Shown here in pieces: positions 8,061 through 16,197 of a stretch of DNA of 35,401 nt. A model generated the notes under the pieces. The model was not told the origin of the DNA. It saw only the letters and a program-made list of their open reading frames with translations, and ran no database searches. Position 1 is the first letter of the stretch, and the number at the start of each line of letters is the position of its first letter. The stretch comes from Candidatus Thalassarchaeaceae archaeon (GTDB taxonomy: Archaea; Thermoplasmatota; Poseidoniia; Poseidoniales; Thalassarchaeaceae): positions 1 to 35,401 of the forward strand of contig JAJPRE010000016.1 of assembly GCA_023700245.1 (NCBI GenBank), in the 5' to 3' direction. A program made the translations under genes and the position numbers.

Positions 8061-9611
8061 ATGGCTGATGTTGGCATTGATGATATTGCAATATATTTTC
8101 CTAAACTATATTTCGATATGAAAGATTTTGCAGAATTCCGAGGTGCAGATTTTGGAAAACTGAACAAAGGACTGGGTTTAGCAGCAATGGCAATACCAGA
8201 TGCGCACGAAGATACGGCAACAATGGGTGCAAATGCATGTGCACGGCTAATAGATCGAAATAATCTCGATCCGCGAAAAATAGGAAGAATATATTTGGGG
8301 ACTGAGTCTTCACTTGATGGGGCCAAACCTACTGCCACATATATTATGGATATGTTAGAACAGAGGTATGGAAAAAACTATGGCAAGGATTGTTTTCGAA
8401 ATTGTGATGTCGTAGATTTAACATTTGCTTGTATTGGTGCAGTAGATGCGATGCATAATACGTTAGACTGGGCTGCAAGGGGCGGCGAAGAAGAAGATAG
8501 AATGGGGATAGTTGTTTTTGCAGATAACGCCAAGTATGATTTGGGATCTTCTGGAGAATATACTCAAGGAGCTGGAGGGGGGGCGATTCTGATTAGGCAT
8601 AATCCCAGATTAATCATAATCCCAGATAATTGGGGTGTTTCAACTATGCCTGTACATGATTTCTTCAAACCACGTAGAGAAGTTGAGATGAAAACCGTAG
8701 TAAAGAACATCCTTGACTTAGCAGAAGAAGCTGGCGAACCAAAGAGAGAAGGGCTATTAGAAAGGATTCTTGCAATACTTCCTAAATCTTCGAAAAAAGA
8801 TAATGTTATGTTCGATTCACATACTCTGAAAATTCATAAAGATACTCCAATTTTCGATGGGCAGTTCTCAAATAGATGTTATTCTGAATCTGTCAAAACC
8901 GCTTTCATAAATTTCAGATTAAAGGCTATAAATTCCGGTCGTTACAATCCAGAGAATGATGAAATTCTTACTGCTCAATGGAGTCGAATTATAGTGCATC
9001 TTCCTTATGCATTCCAAGGTAAACGTATGTTCCCTGATGTATTCAGACATGATAGGAGGCATTTACCTATGTGGGATAAAATTGTAACTGAAATAGGTGT
9101 TGAACCAATGCCAGAGGATTTTTCAGATACAATTGATGGAATTGAAGAATTTGAAAAGGCTAATGATAAATATAGAAGATTAATATCTAAAACTGAGGAA
9201 TTTAAAATATTTTCAGAAAGTAGGATTGAAAAAACACAACGTGCATCCAGCTTGATAGGTAACCAATATACCGGATCTATTTTCTTAGCATTAATGTCAA
9301 CAATGGAATCAGACTTCAATGATGATGTAGATATGAATGGAAAATATGTTGGACTCTGTGGTTATGGGAGTGGTGCCAAAGCCAAAGTATTCGAAGGAAT
9401 TGTCCAATCAGAATGGAAAGAAGTTGCTAAAAAATTTAATTTATTCAAAAGGTTAGGTCAGCGTACTCCACTAAATAAAGAAATTTATGAAAAATTACAT
9501 CGTGGTTCTCAAAAAGAGTCTGTTCTAAAACCAAGCATGGAATTTGCTTTAATAGCAGTGGGTGGAGATAATGTGCTAGAAGGTCAGAGGAAATATGCGT
9601 GGATACCTTAA
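8061..9611 (+). CDS. Hydroxymethylglutaryl-CoA synthase
   Basis: It condenses acetyl-CoA with acetoacetyl-CoA to HMG-CoA, feeding the mevalonate route to archaeal isoprenoid lipids. The thiolase-fold catalytic triad can be placed: Glu50 (AHEDTATMGANA), the nucleophile Cys124 (DLTFACIGAVDA) and His313 (RIIVHLPYAFQGK). The segment FDGQFSNRCYSESV (265-278) resembles the eukaryotic/bacterial enzymes, and the length (516 residues) is closer to eukaryotic HMGCS than to the roughly 350-residue form most archaea carry beside a thiolase and a DUF35 gene; neither neighbour is present here. The C-terminal SIFLALMSTMES and GLCGYGSGAKAKVFEG are family motifs. It starts 91 bases after tyrS. Confidence 0.92.
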   Translation: MADVGIDDIAIYFPKLYFDMKDFAEFRGADFGKLNKGLGLAAMAIPDAHEDTATMGANACARLIDRNNLDPRKIGRIYLGTESSLDGAKPTATYIMDMLEQRYGKNYGKDCFRNCDVVDLTFACIGAVDAMHNTLDWAARGGEEEDRMGIVVFADNAKYDLGSSGEYTQGAGGGAILIRHNPRLIIIPDNWGVSTMPVHDFFKPRREVEMKTVVKNILDLAEEAGEPKREGLLERILAILPKSSKKDNVMFDSHTLKIHKDTPIFDGQFSNRCYSESVKTAFINFRLKAINSGRYNPENDEILTAQWSRIIVHLPYAFQGKRMFPDVFRHDRRHLPMWDKIVTEIGVEPMPEDFSDTIDGIEEFEKANDKYRRLISKTEEFKIFSESRIEKTQRASSLIGNQYTGSIFLALMSTMESDFNDDVDMNGKYVGLCGYGSGAKAKVFEGIVQSEWKEVAKKFNLFKRLGQRTPLNKEIYEKLHRGSQKESVLKPSMEFALIAVGGDNVLEGQRKYAWIP

Positions 9612-9613
9612 TT

Positions 9614-10786
9614 CTAAGGTTTGATAGCCCTATTTATCACGATTCTTTGAACTTCTTGAGTACCTTCATATATTTGAGTAATTTTAGCATCTCTGAAGAA
9701 TCTCTCAACAGGAAAATCAGTAGTATATCCATATCCACCTAATACCTGAACTGCTCTTTCTGAGACCCACATTGCAGTGTCTCCAGCGAATAATTTCGCC
9801 ATACTAGCCTCCTTGGTGTGCCTTTCCATTCCCAGCTCATAGTGTCTTTGTTTTGCCCATGCGGCCTTGTAAACCATCATTCTTGCTGCCTCGGTTTGTG
9901 TGGCCATATCTGCTAGGTAGTTTCCAATACTTTGATGGTATGCAATTGGTTTTCCAAATGATTGCCTCTCATGTGCGTAATTCAATGCTGCTTCATATGC
10001 TCCTTGGGCGATCCCAAGCGCTTGTGCAGCAATCCCTATTCTAGAATTGTCCAATGCATTCATTGCTATTGGAAAACCATTTCCTGAGCCTTTCAAAACA
10101 TTTTCTACTGGAACTTTACAATTGTCTAATAATAACACGCAAGTATCGGAGGATCTAATACCTAGTTTTTCTTCCTTCTTTCCAACACTGAATCCTTCCA
10201 TTTCGGAATCAATTATGAATGCTGTAGTTCCTCCATGTCGCTTTTCTCCATATTCGGGATGGCCTATATCTTTTGCAAATAGGACATATATATTTGCACT
10301 TTTACCATTAGTTACCCACATCTTCTCTCCATTAAGGATGTAATGTGCTCCATCATCACTTAATTTCGCACGGCATCCTAGTGCTGCAGCATCTGTCCCT
10401 GCTCCAGCTTCTGATAGTGAATATGCTCCTATCTCTCCTCTAGATAATCTAGTCAAGTATTTTTTCTTTTGCTCATCATTTCCATGTAATGCTATAGTTT
10501 TCGCACATAATCCTACATGTACACAATACATTACAGAAAAAGATGGATCTACTCTGGCCAATTCTTCTACTATGATTGCTTCAATGATATCATCAACTGG
10601 ATTCCCTCCATATTCTTCAGGGATGGTAATTCCTTGTAATCCATATTCACAAAATAATTTCCATTCTTCAAGTGGTGGACTTGCATTTCTATCTCTATCC
10701 AGGCAAGTAGGTGCCAAAACATCCTCTGCAAAGCTTCTTACCATGCCTCTTACCATGCTTTGTTCTTCAGTCTCTTGAAAATCCAT
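9614..10786 (-). CDS. Acyl-CoA dehydrogenase (short-chain/butyryl type)
   Basis: This FAD enzyme makes the alpha,beta double bond in an acyl-CoA and hands electrons to EtfAB. Family signatures are GAYSLSEAGAGTDAAAL (flavin/substrate loop), GEKMWVTNG, QVLGGYGYTTDFPVERFFRDAKITQIYEGTQEVQRIVI near the C-terminus; the Glu of YEGTQE is the catalytic base position of short/medium-chain enzymes. I chose the ATG at 10786 (390 residues, MDFQETEEQ); the 10-residue extension to 10816 is unlikely. It is not in an operon with etfBA but probably shares that acceptor. It converges with the HMG-CoA synthase gene with 2 bases between stops, and diverges from the GcvH-like gene. Confidence 0.94.
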   Translation of the reverse strand: MDFQETEEQSMVRGMVRSFAEDVLAPTCLDRDRNASPPLEEWKLFCEYGLQGITIPEEYGGNPVDDIIEAIIVEELARVDPSFSVMYCVHVGLCAKTIALHGNDEQKKKYLTRLSRGEIGAYSLSEAGAGTDAAALGCRAKLSDDGAHYILNGEKMWVTNGKSANIYVLFAKDIGHPEYGEKRHGGTTAFIIDSEMEGFSVGKKEEKLGIRSSDTCVLLLDNCKVPVENVLKGSGNGFPIAMNALDNSRIGIAAQALGIAQGAYEAALNYAHERQSFGKPIAYHQSIGNYLADMATQTEAARMMVYKAAWAKQRHYELGMERHTKEASMAKLFAGDTAMWVSERAVQVLGGYGYTTDFPVERFFRDAKITQIYEGTQEVQRIVINRAIKP

Positions 10787-10860
10787 AATTATCTCAAACC
10801 AACCGAAGAAGTTCACATTGTTAATCTCTCGCCGTCAAATGTTAGCAAATCACTCCGAAT

Positions 10861-10870
10861 GATTAAAAAG
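10861..10870 (+). promoter_or_regulatory. Possible TATA box of the GcvH-like gene
   Basis: GATTAAAAAG is an AT-rich element in the 115-base divergent region, 31 bases before the ATG at 10902. Archaeal spacing would put transcription start near 10890, leaving a very short leader. Position and composition only. Confidence 0.35.
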
Positions 10871-10901
10871 TGGGACGTTGGCGCCGGCGAACGAAAGCAA
10901 C

Positions 10902-11408
10902 ATGTCTGACGGAGATTTCTTTGAATTCAGCATAGCCCATGACCGCCGGTATAGTAAGGAACATCTATGGTTGAAGGTATTAGATGAAAAGAAAGAAGAA
11001 GACATGACAGTGAAGATTGGAATTAGTGAATTCATCAGGGCTGAGTATGGAGATATCGTAAGAGTTGTTTTGGCCAAACCCGAAGATGATAGTGAATTTA
11101 GATCAGACGTAGATGAAGAAGAATCAGTTATTGATGATGATGCTGAAGCTACTCCATTAACTAGTGGTGATGAAATAGGAGTTGACGATTTGATGATAAC
11201 TGTAAGGACAGCAAATGAAAGATTACTGATTAATGCTCCATTCCCGTGTAAAATTGTAGAATTGAATGGTGATGTGGAAGATAGTCCCGATTTAGTAAAT
11301 GATGATGCGTATGGCGATGGATGGTGCCTAATTGTGAAGCCACACGAATTTGATTACGACTTCTACTTTGATCTAAATGAGTATATTGAACATCTCAATG
11401 AATTGTGA
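10902..11408 (+). CDS. GcvH-like lipoyl-domain protein lacking the lipoylation lysine
   Basis: The fold is that of the glycine cleavage H protein: an N-terminal RRYSKEHLWLKV (15-26), VKIGISEFIRAEYGDIVRVVL (37-57), then APFPCKIVELNGDVEDSPDLVNDDAYGDGW (112-141), all matching GcvH landmarks. In GcvH the central hairpin holds the lipoyl-Lys (ESVKA). Here there is no lysine at all between K59 and K117; the equivalent segment reads DLMITVRTANERLLIN. An acidic insert (about 60-95) is also unusual, so at 168 residues it is longer than the usual 125-130. It therefore cannot be lipoylated at the usual place and may be a structural or regulatory relative. ATG at 10902 preferred over TTG at 10878. No gcvT/gcvP in the window. 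Confidence 0.75.
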   Translation: MSDGDFFEFSIAHDRRYSKEHLWLKVLDEKKEEDMTVKIGISEFIRAEYGDIVRVVLAKPEDDSEFRSDVDEEESVIDDDAEATPLTSGDEIGVDDLMITVRTANERLLINAPFPCKIVELNGDVEDSPDLVNDDAYGDGWCLIVKPHEFDYDFYFDLNEYIEHLNEL

Positions 11409-12671
11409 TTACGGCCAACACATATGGCTCCATTCTTCATAATTAGAATTTTCCCAATCTATATATTTTAATAGATCCAAGACTTCTTCAACATTTCCGA
11501 TATCTTGTTCTATTTGTTCCCTATGTAACAATCCTTTTAATTTACCTAACTTCGCTCCAGGCTCTAATCCAGTCACAGATCTTAGAATATTGCCATCTAT
11601 TAATGGTTCTTTTCCTGCCTTTAATGGTGGTAGATTGATTAATGAAGATTTCAAATTATTGGTATCAAATCCACTACCTTCTAAATATTTTAAAAAACAA
11701 TTTTTCTGTTCATCAGACAAATACGCTCTAAACCTTCTTAATTCTCCAACATTATTGGATGGAATATTTAGCTTATTTACAGACAAAAATCTAATAATAC
11801 TTTCATCTTTATTTGAAATTTTTAAATATTTTTTTAATAACTTTGCAACTTCAATATTATTCTTATCATCATTTCCAAATATTAGAAGTAAGTTTACTCT
11901 ATAATCGTCTGTTAATTTTACATCTAAATTAATTTTTAAATCTGGAAAAATCATTTCTATGACTTTAAAATCCTTCATTTTAGATAATATTATAAGTGCA
12001 TTTTTGGACTTCATTATCTTACGTAATTCTGAATCAATTCTTTCTTTAGATACCTTTTTTATCATTCCAACATTATCTAAAATTGCTTTATTTAATTCAA
12101 TATCAAATGTCATTATTGTATTATTTCTTAAGCCTATGAATCTAAATGCACGAATAATTCTCAAACCGTCTTCACTTAATCTTTCATTAGCATTTCCTAC
12201 ACATCTTAATATATTTTTTTTAAGATCATCATGACCTCCAAACTTATCAATTAAATCTCCCTCAGTATTAATTGCCATTGCATTAATAGTAAAATCTCTT
12301 CTAGATATATCTTCAAATATACTATCGCCGAAATTAACCATATCTGGCCTCCTTCCATCGGTGTAATTACTTTCAGATCTAAGTGTAGTTACCTCCCATT
12401 CCTTTAAACATTGAATATTTTCATCTTTCATTCTTACCAAAACTGTTCCAAAATTTTCGTTTATAATAATTGAATCCGGAAATATTTCGACTATTTCTGT
12501 GGGCCTCAGGTTAGTTGCAATATCTATGTCAATGATTGACTTAACGCCTAATAATGAATCTCTGACCCATCCTCCTACTATCCATGCTTTACCTTTTTTT
12601 CGAATTCTTTTAAGGACTATTTCAGTCTCATCATCTATCGGCCATTCAAATGGTGAAGATGAGTCCTCCAT
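11409..12671 (-). CDS. Class II (bacterial-type) tRNA nucleotidyltransferase / poly(A) polymerase family protein
   Basis: The N-terminal domain is the bacterial/eukaryotic class II Pol-beta-like nucleotidyltransferase: GGWVRDSLLG (33-42), metal-binding DID (D48, D50), the RRDFTINAMA motif (124-133) and the ERLSEDGLRIIRAFRF helix (163-178). This points to CCA addition or poly(A) tailing. The C-terminal 200 residues are AT-biased, Lys/Asn/Ile-rich and less conserved. Archaea normally use an unrelated class I CCA enzyme, so this looks like an acquired gene. The window's tRNAs already encode CCA, so CCA repair is the likelier job if it acts on tRNA. ATG at 12671; it overlaps no neighbour and diverges from the SerK-like gene by 24 bases. 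Confidence 0.88.
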   Translation of the reverse strand: MEDSSSPFEWPIDDETEIVLKRIRKKGKAWIVGGWVRDSLLGVKSIIDIDIATNLRPTEIVEIFPDSIIINENFGTVLVRMKDENIQCLKEWEVTTLRSESNYTDGRRPDMVNFGDSIFEDISRRDFTINAMAINTEGDLIDKFGGHDDLKKNILRCVGNANERLSEDGLRIIRAFRFIGLRNNTIMTFDIELNKAILDNVGMIKKVSKERIDSELRKIMKSKNALIILSKMKDFKVIEMIFPDLKINLDVKLTDDYRVNLLLIFGNDDKNNIEVAKLLKKYLKISNKDESIIRFLSVNKLNIPSNNVGELRRFRAYLSDEQKNCFLKYLEGSGFDTNNLKSSLINLPPLKAGKEPLIDGNILRSVTGLEPGAKLGKLKGLLHREQIEQDIGNVEEVLDLLKYIDWENSNYEEWSHMCWP

Positions 12672-12695
12672 GATGGACCCAGAAGTCTACTATGC

Positions 12696-13157
12696 ATGAT
12701 TGCTTCGGCAGACAGGTATATCCAAAGGATACTCTTGGACGCGATTATGTTAGTCGAACTGGTTCCAATAGAATTATTATTAACGCATGAAGAAATTATA
12801 ACCAAAAAAGTCGACCAATTGGAAAAAATGACACTTAGGTGGAATGCATATGTTTTGCCGCTTGTTGTTGATAGAAATACCGGTACAATTCTCGACGGAC
12901 ATCATAGATATACTGTTGCAAAAAGATTGAATTTACTTTGCCTCCCTTGTGTCATGGTCGACTATCTTAATGATGATTCAATAGAACTAGGATTGTGGCC
13001 AAACTCTGGTAAAGACTCTATTGAGAAATCAGATGTATTAGATGCTGCCCTATCGGGTAATTTATTTGCACCCAAAACTAGTAGACATAGATTACCTGAT
13101 CATCTGCCTCCAATTTCAATCCCATTATCTAGATTAATGTTACCAGCAATAAATTAA
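12696..13157 (+). CDS. ParB/sulfiredoxin-fold protein resembling free serine kinase SerK
   Basis: A 153-residue ParB-fold protein. Landmarks: VPIELLLTHEE (23-33), the nucleotide/phosphate motif ILDGHHRY (65-72) and the C-terminal FAPKTSRH (124-131). This order, with PKTxRH at the end, matches the SerK/SbnI free serine kinase group (SerK of Thermococcus uses ADP to make O-phosphoserine) rather than plasmid-partition ParB, which has a DNA-binding HTH that is absent here. The Glu in THEE would be the catalytic Glu. The start is uncertain: ATG 12696 is used, but ATG 12747 (MLVELVPI) is also possible. Substrate inferred; a phosphoserine-phosphatase-like gene lies 5 kb downstream. Confidence 0.7.
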   Translation: MIASADRYIQRILLDAIMLVELVPIELLLTHEEIITKKVDQLEKMTLRWNAYVLPLVVDRNTGTILDGHHRYTVAKRLNLLCLPCVMVDYLNDDSIELGLWPNSGKDSIEKSDVLDAALSGNLFAPKTSRHRLPDHLPPISIPLSRLMLPAIN

Positions 13158-13161
13158 TACT

Positions 13162-14199
13162 TCATAGATTATCTAATAGATCTTTTGATACTGTAGATAA
13201 AATTGGATTACTATTATTTTTAATTTCCTTTATTATTTCAAGAGTACTATTACTTATTTTTCTGCCAATCAGATCTTCGATAATTCTCGATTTTACGTCG
13301 TCATCCCTTTTCGATTGAGTCAATATCTCATTTCTTATTTTTGTTACCATTTCAGAACTTGAACCTCTAATAATTTTAATTACAAACGCGTCGCTTGAAT
13401 TATTTTTTATGTGCAATCTAAGTTGTTCATTATTCCACCATTCTATCTTTCTGAGTGAATTAACTATTGGATTTAAAAATTCCATATCACTTTCTTCACT
13501 CCATTTTAATATGTTTTTAGTCATCTCTGCATTTGTATAATTTTTCTCAATCAATATAGATGCTGCAATATTGCAATTCTTATTAGATTTATCAAATGCT
13601 ATTCTGGTCAAATGTTTATCAAAATCTCCATCTTTATTTATTTGTGGTTCAGATTTAATTATCTCCAATCCCGCATTAATAACTGAGTAAGAAACATCTT
13701 CTAATGATTCCAGGATGTACTTAATTTCTATATTATCCATTTTTGATAATCTTATTAAACAAATTTTTCTAATTGCTTTATCCTCTGATGCCATACCATT
13801 TTTAATCAAATTATTAATTTCTGAATCTGGGACGTTCAACTTCTCTTCCCATGCTGATATTCTGACGGTAATTTCATCATCTAAACACAACATTTGTAAA
13901 ATTTTATTTCTATTTTTATCTAATCTTTGAGATAGTTTAGCTGCCAATAATCTTTGAGAAATATATTCTGAATTCGATAATTTTTGTATAATTTTTTCAT
14001 CACCATTGTTAGCCCATTTTACGATGGCCTCCATCGATTTTTCTCTATACCATGCTTCTTTATCATCTAATAAATTTATAAAATCATAGAGATTATCTGG
14101 ATCATCGACCTCAAATAATTTCCTTACAGCCCGTCTCCTTTGTCTTTCATCTTTATGATAAAGGCGTGATGTTGCAGGATGCCGCATAAATATGTCCAC
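13162..14199 (-). CDS. HEAT-repeat-like helical protein
   Basis: A 345-residue, all-helical, Lys/Asn/Ile-rich protein without signal peptide or membrane helix. The first part has short tandem helical pairs typical of HEAT/PBS-lyase-like repeats: RQRRRAVRKLFEVDDPDNLYD, EAWYREKSMEAIVKWA, SEYISQRLLAAKLSQRL, DEITVRISAWEEKL. Such repeats are protein-interaction scaffolds. A GTG at 14199 or an ATG at 14187 (MRHPATSRLYHKDERQ) could be the start. The PCMT-like methyltransferase ends 34 bases upstream, so the two are probably one operon. No catalytic residues are visible; function unknown. Confidence 0.6.
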   Translation of the reverse strand: MDIFMRHPATSRLYHKDERQRRRAVRKLFEVDDPDNLYDFINLLDDKEAWYREKSMEAIVKWANNGDEKIIQKLSNSEYISQRLLAAKLSQRLDKNRNKILQMLCLDDEITVRISAWEEKLNVPDSEINNLIKNGMASEDKAIRKICLIRLSKMDNIEIKYILESLEDVSYSVINAGLEIIKSEPQINKDGDFDKHLTRIAFDKSNKNCNIAASILIEKNYTNAEMTKNILKWSEESDMEFLNPIVNSLRKIEWWNNEQLRLHIKNNSSDAFVIKIIRGSSSEMVTKIRNEILTQSKRDDDVKSRIIEDLIGRKISNSTLEIIKEIKNNSNPILSTVSKDLLDNL

Positions 14200-14233
14200 T
14201 GGGTATTATATCAAGAATATACTTATCCTATTC

Positions 14234-15217
14234 TCAAGGAACTAAATCACTATGTCCACCATTGTTTGAATATTCGTCATCATTTAGCTCGTTGAAATCT
14301 GAAATAAAAATATTTTCTAATCCTGTAAGAATTGGCCATAATGGCCCTAACCATTCTTGTTCAGATAATAATAATTCCATTATTGGATGTTCCAATATTT
14401 CATCATCGCTAGAATATTGATCCAGGGGTGGAATATCTTCAGGTAACTCCCTTAAAGACGATATTAAGTCTCGTATTCTTACTAATGATTCTTCTTCAAT
14501 CTCAATTACTTCTAATATTAGGTCCAATGATATTTCCATATGTTCTATTATATTTTTAGAATCCAATGGATTATTATTTAATTCTGTTAAATCCATGGGC
14601 CCAAATATGACTCCACCAAGGTCTGTATCCATCCATTCATTTCCCTGTTTTTCCTTTTTTATTAGTCTTTGATGGATGCTGCTACCTATGGGGGCAAGTA
14701 CAAATCCTCCATCTTTTACATGAAATTGAATGTCTTCAGATATATTTCTCAAAAAACCTGTAATTAATATTCTATCAAATTCCTTTTCCGATTCTAGTAA
14801 ATCCTTCTGTGAACATATTTCTATAGTTCCTATTGCATTGTGTTCATTTATTCTCTTACTGGTATACTCTCTAACTTCATTGTGAGGTTCCAAAATCATT
14901 ACATTTCCATCTTTTCCAATAATTCGGTCTACTAATGCCCCCAAATAACCAGATTTAGAACCCATAATCAATATATTTTGATTTTCTAATATTTCCAAAT
15001 GGTATAATAAAGTCACTATCATATGTGGAGCCGATATTGATTTTATAGATCCATTCTCAGTAACAAAGAAAGGTGTCGGCATATCACTCCAAAATAATTC
15101 TAAATCATGATCAGTAAATATATTCGGGTTGATATATTCCATGGCTATTTTTATCTTATTAGTGACAGGGACGCCTGTTTTTTTTAATCTTGTTAACAAA
15201 TCCGTCATCGAACTCAT
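14234..15217 (-). CDS. PCMT-like (protein-L-isoaspartate methyltransferase family) protein with long C-terminal extension
   Basis: The first 210 residues follow the PCMT fold: SISAPHMIVTLLYHLEIL (59-76, the SAPH segment before motif I), ILIMGSKSGYLGALVDRIIG (SAM-binding motif I, but with SKSG instead of the usual GTGSG), ILEPHNEVREY and FDRILITGFLRNI. The PIMT job is repair of isoaspartyl residues; the altered glycine loop means activity needs testing. About 110 acidic C-terminal residues (EEESLVRIRDL, LPPLDQ-like PEDIPPLDQYSSDDE) are extra to a usual 210-230 residue PIMT. GAGG lies 6 bases before the ATG at 15217. The HEAT-repeat gene follows in the same direction, and tRNA-Val diverges 67 bases upstream. 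Confidence 0.75.
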   Translation of the reverse strand: MSSMTDLLTRLKKTGVPVTNKIKIAMEYINPNIFTDHDLELFWSDMPTPFFVTENGSIKSISAPHMIVTLLYHLEILENQNILIMGSKSGYLGALVDRIIGKDGNVMILEPHNEVREYTSKRINEHNAIGTIEICSQKDLLESEKEFDRILITGFLRNISEDIQFHVKDGGFVLAPIGSSIHQRLIKKEKQGNEWMDTDLGGVIFGPMDLTELNNNPLDSKNIIEHMEISLDLILEVIEIEEESLVRIRDLISSLRELPEDIPPLDQYSSDDEILEHPIMELLLSEQEWLGPLWPILTGLENIFISDFNELNDDEYSNNGGHSDLVP

Positions 15218-15284
15218 CTGATTCCTCTAATATGAGCCATGATGTACAGAGGATTTGAATACATTGCTTCCTTGGTCTCACTCA

Positions 15285-15360
15285 GGGTCCGTGGTCTAGG
15301 GGTTATGACGTTGCTCTTACAAAGCGAAGATCGCAGGTTCAATTCCTGCCGGACCCACCA
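15285..15360 (+). tRNA. tRNA-Val (anticodon UAC)
   Basis: Acceptor arms GGGTCCG (15285-15291) and CGGACCC pair perfectly. The anticodon stem TTGCT/AGCGA encloses the loop CTTACAA, so the anticodon is TAC (valine, GUA codons). T-arm GCAGG-TTCAATT-CCTGC is canonical. Discriminator A and a genomically encoded CCA end the gene. No intron. Confidence 0.96.
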
Positions 15361-15399
15361 ATAAAATCTTACAATTAAAGATGATAATCTACAGATTTA

Positions 15400-15415
15400 A
15401 CAATACTTTTATTGT
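15400..15415. promoter_or_regulatory. 6-4-6 inverted repeat upstream of pncC
   Basis: ACAATA-CTTT-TATTGT is a perfect inverted repeat with 6-base arms, 35 bases before the GTG of the PncC gene and 39 after tRNA-Val. It could be an operator or, weakly, the tail of the tRNA transcript. Sequence alone cannot decide. Confidence 0.3.
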
Positions 15416-15450
15416 GAAAAGGTCAATAATGGAATCCTAACCGACGGCAC

Positions 15451-16149
15451 GTGGTTGAACAAAATGCTGCTCTTGCCGCTCGTCTTTCCAGACGATTAAA
15501 GAAGAGAAATTGGACTATTTCAACTGCAGAATCGTGTACTGGTGGACTTATTGCATCATTACTTACTGATATGTCGGGGGCCAGTAATTGGTTTAATCAA
15601 GGTTGGATAGTTTATTCAAACGAATCTAAAACTCAACAATTAGGCGTCGACGAGTCATACTTCAAAGAAGGCAATGTCGGAGCAGTATCTCATGAGGTAG
15701 CAATTCAATTAGCAAGGGGTGCCAGATATAGGTCTAATTCGGATGTATCAATTGCAATCACTGGTATCGCAGGTCCGAAAGGTTCGTCTGAAAACAAAGA
15801 AGTAGGCAGGGTACATGTAGCAATAATTGCAAGAGATTACTTCTTGGTCAGAAGAATGGATTTTGGAGAAAATGATAGACTCGACAATAAACGTTCCTTT
15901 GCTGCATTTGGCTTACGTTTAGCATTAGAAGCGATGGATAATGTTGATGAAAAAGAAAATATTGTAGATGAGAAAAAAATTAATACAGGTACTAAAAATA
16001 AGAATATCGATATTTCTAGTTTAGATTCATTATCGGAAGAATGGGAAGGCAAGTTATCATGGCAACCTAATAAAAAAACTGTTGTTCAGGATATTTCTAA
16101 AATAGATTTAGCATCACTGACTGATTGGGATAGCAATCCTAATAATTAA
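15451..16149 (+). CDS. CinA C-terminal domain protein (nicotinamide-nucleotide amidohydrolase-like)
   Basis: PncC/CinA-C enzymes deamidate nicotinamide mononucleotide to nicotinate mononucleotide in pyridine-nucleotide salvage. The signature STAESCTGGLIASLLTDMSGAS (about 24-45), VYSNESKTQQLGV, GAVSHEVAIQLARGAR and the glycine loop SIAITGIAGPKGSSENKEVGRVHVAI (about 106-131) are all present. The domain ends near residue 165. A 65-residue tail rich in Lys, Asn and Asp (DEKENIVDEKKINTGTKNKN) ending DLASLTDWDSNP is not part of the usual domain. It starts with GTG at 15451, as no ATG lies in frame nearby. The PolD small-subunit gene follows 48 bases later. Confidence 0.88.
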   Translation: MVEQNAALAARLSRRLKKRNWTISTAESCTGGLIASLLTDMSGASNWFNQGWIVYSNESKTQQLGVDESYFKEGNVGAVSHEVAIQLARGARYRSNSDVSIAITGIAGPKGSSENKEVGRVHVAIIARDYFLVRRMDFGENDRLDNKRSFAAFGLRLALEAMDNVDEKENIVDEKKINTGTKNKNIDISSLDSLSEEWEGKLSWQPNKKTVVQDISKIDLASLTDWDSNPNN

Positions 16150-16197
16150 TTATTCTTATAGATATTATCATGAGCGTTATCGGTTACGCATAGACGG

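Noticed and set aside
8101-8338. Minus-strand frames opposite the HMG-CoA synthase start
   Set aside because: Shadows of a conserved catalytic region.
12696-13157. Chromosome-partition ParB
   Set aside because: No helix-turn-helix, no ParA neighbour, and the PKTxRH end points to the SerK-like group.
15361-15450. Rho-independent terminator after tRNA-Val
   Set aside because: The ACAATA/TATTGT stem is AT-only and has no following T run; an operator is at least as likely, so it is listed only as an inverted repeat.
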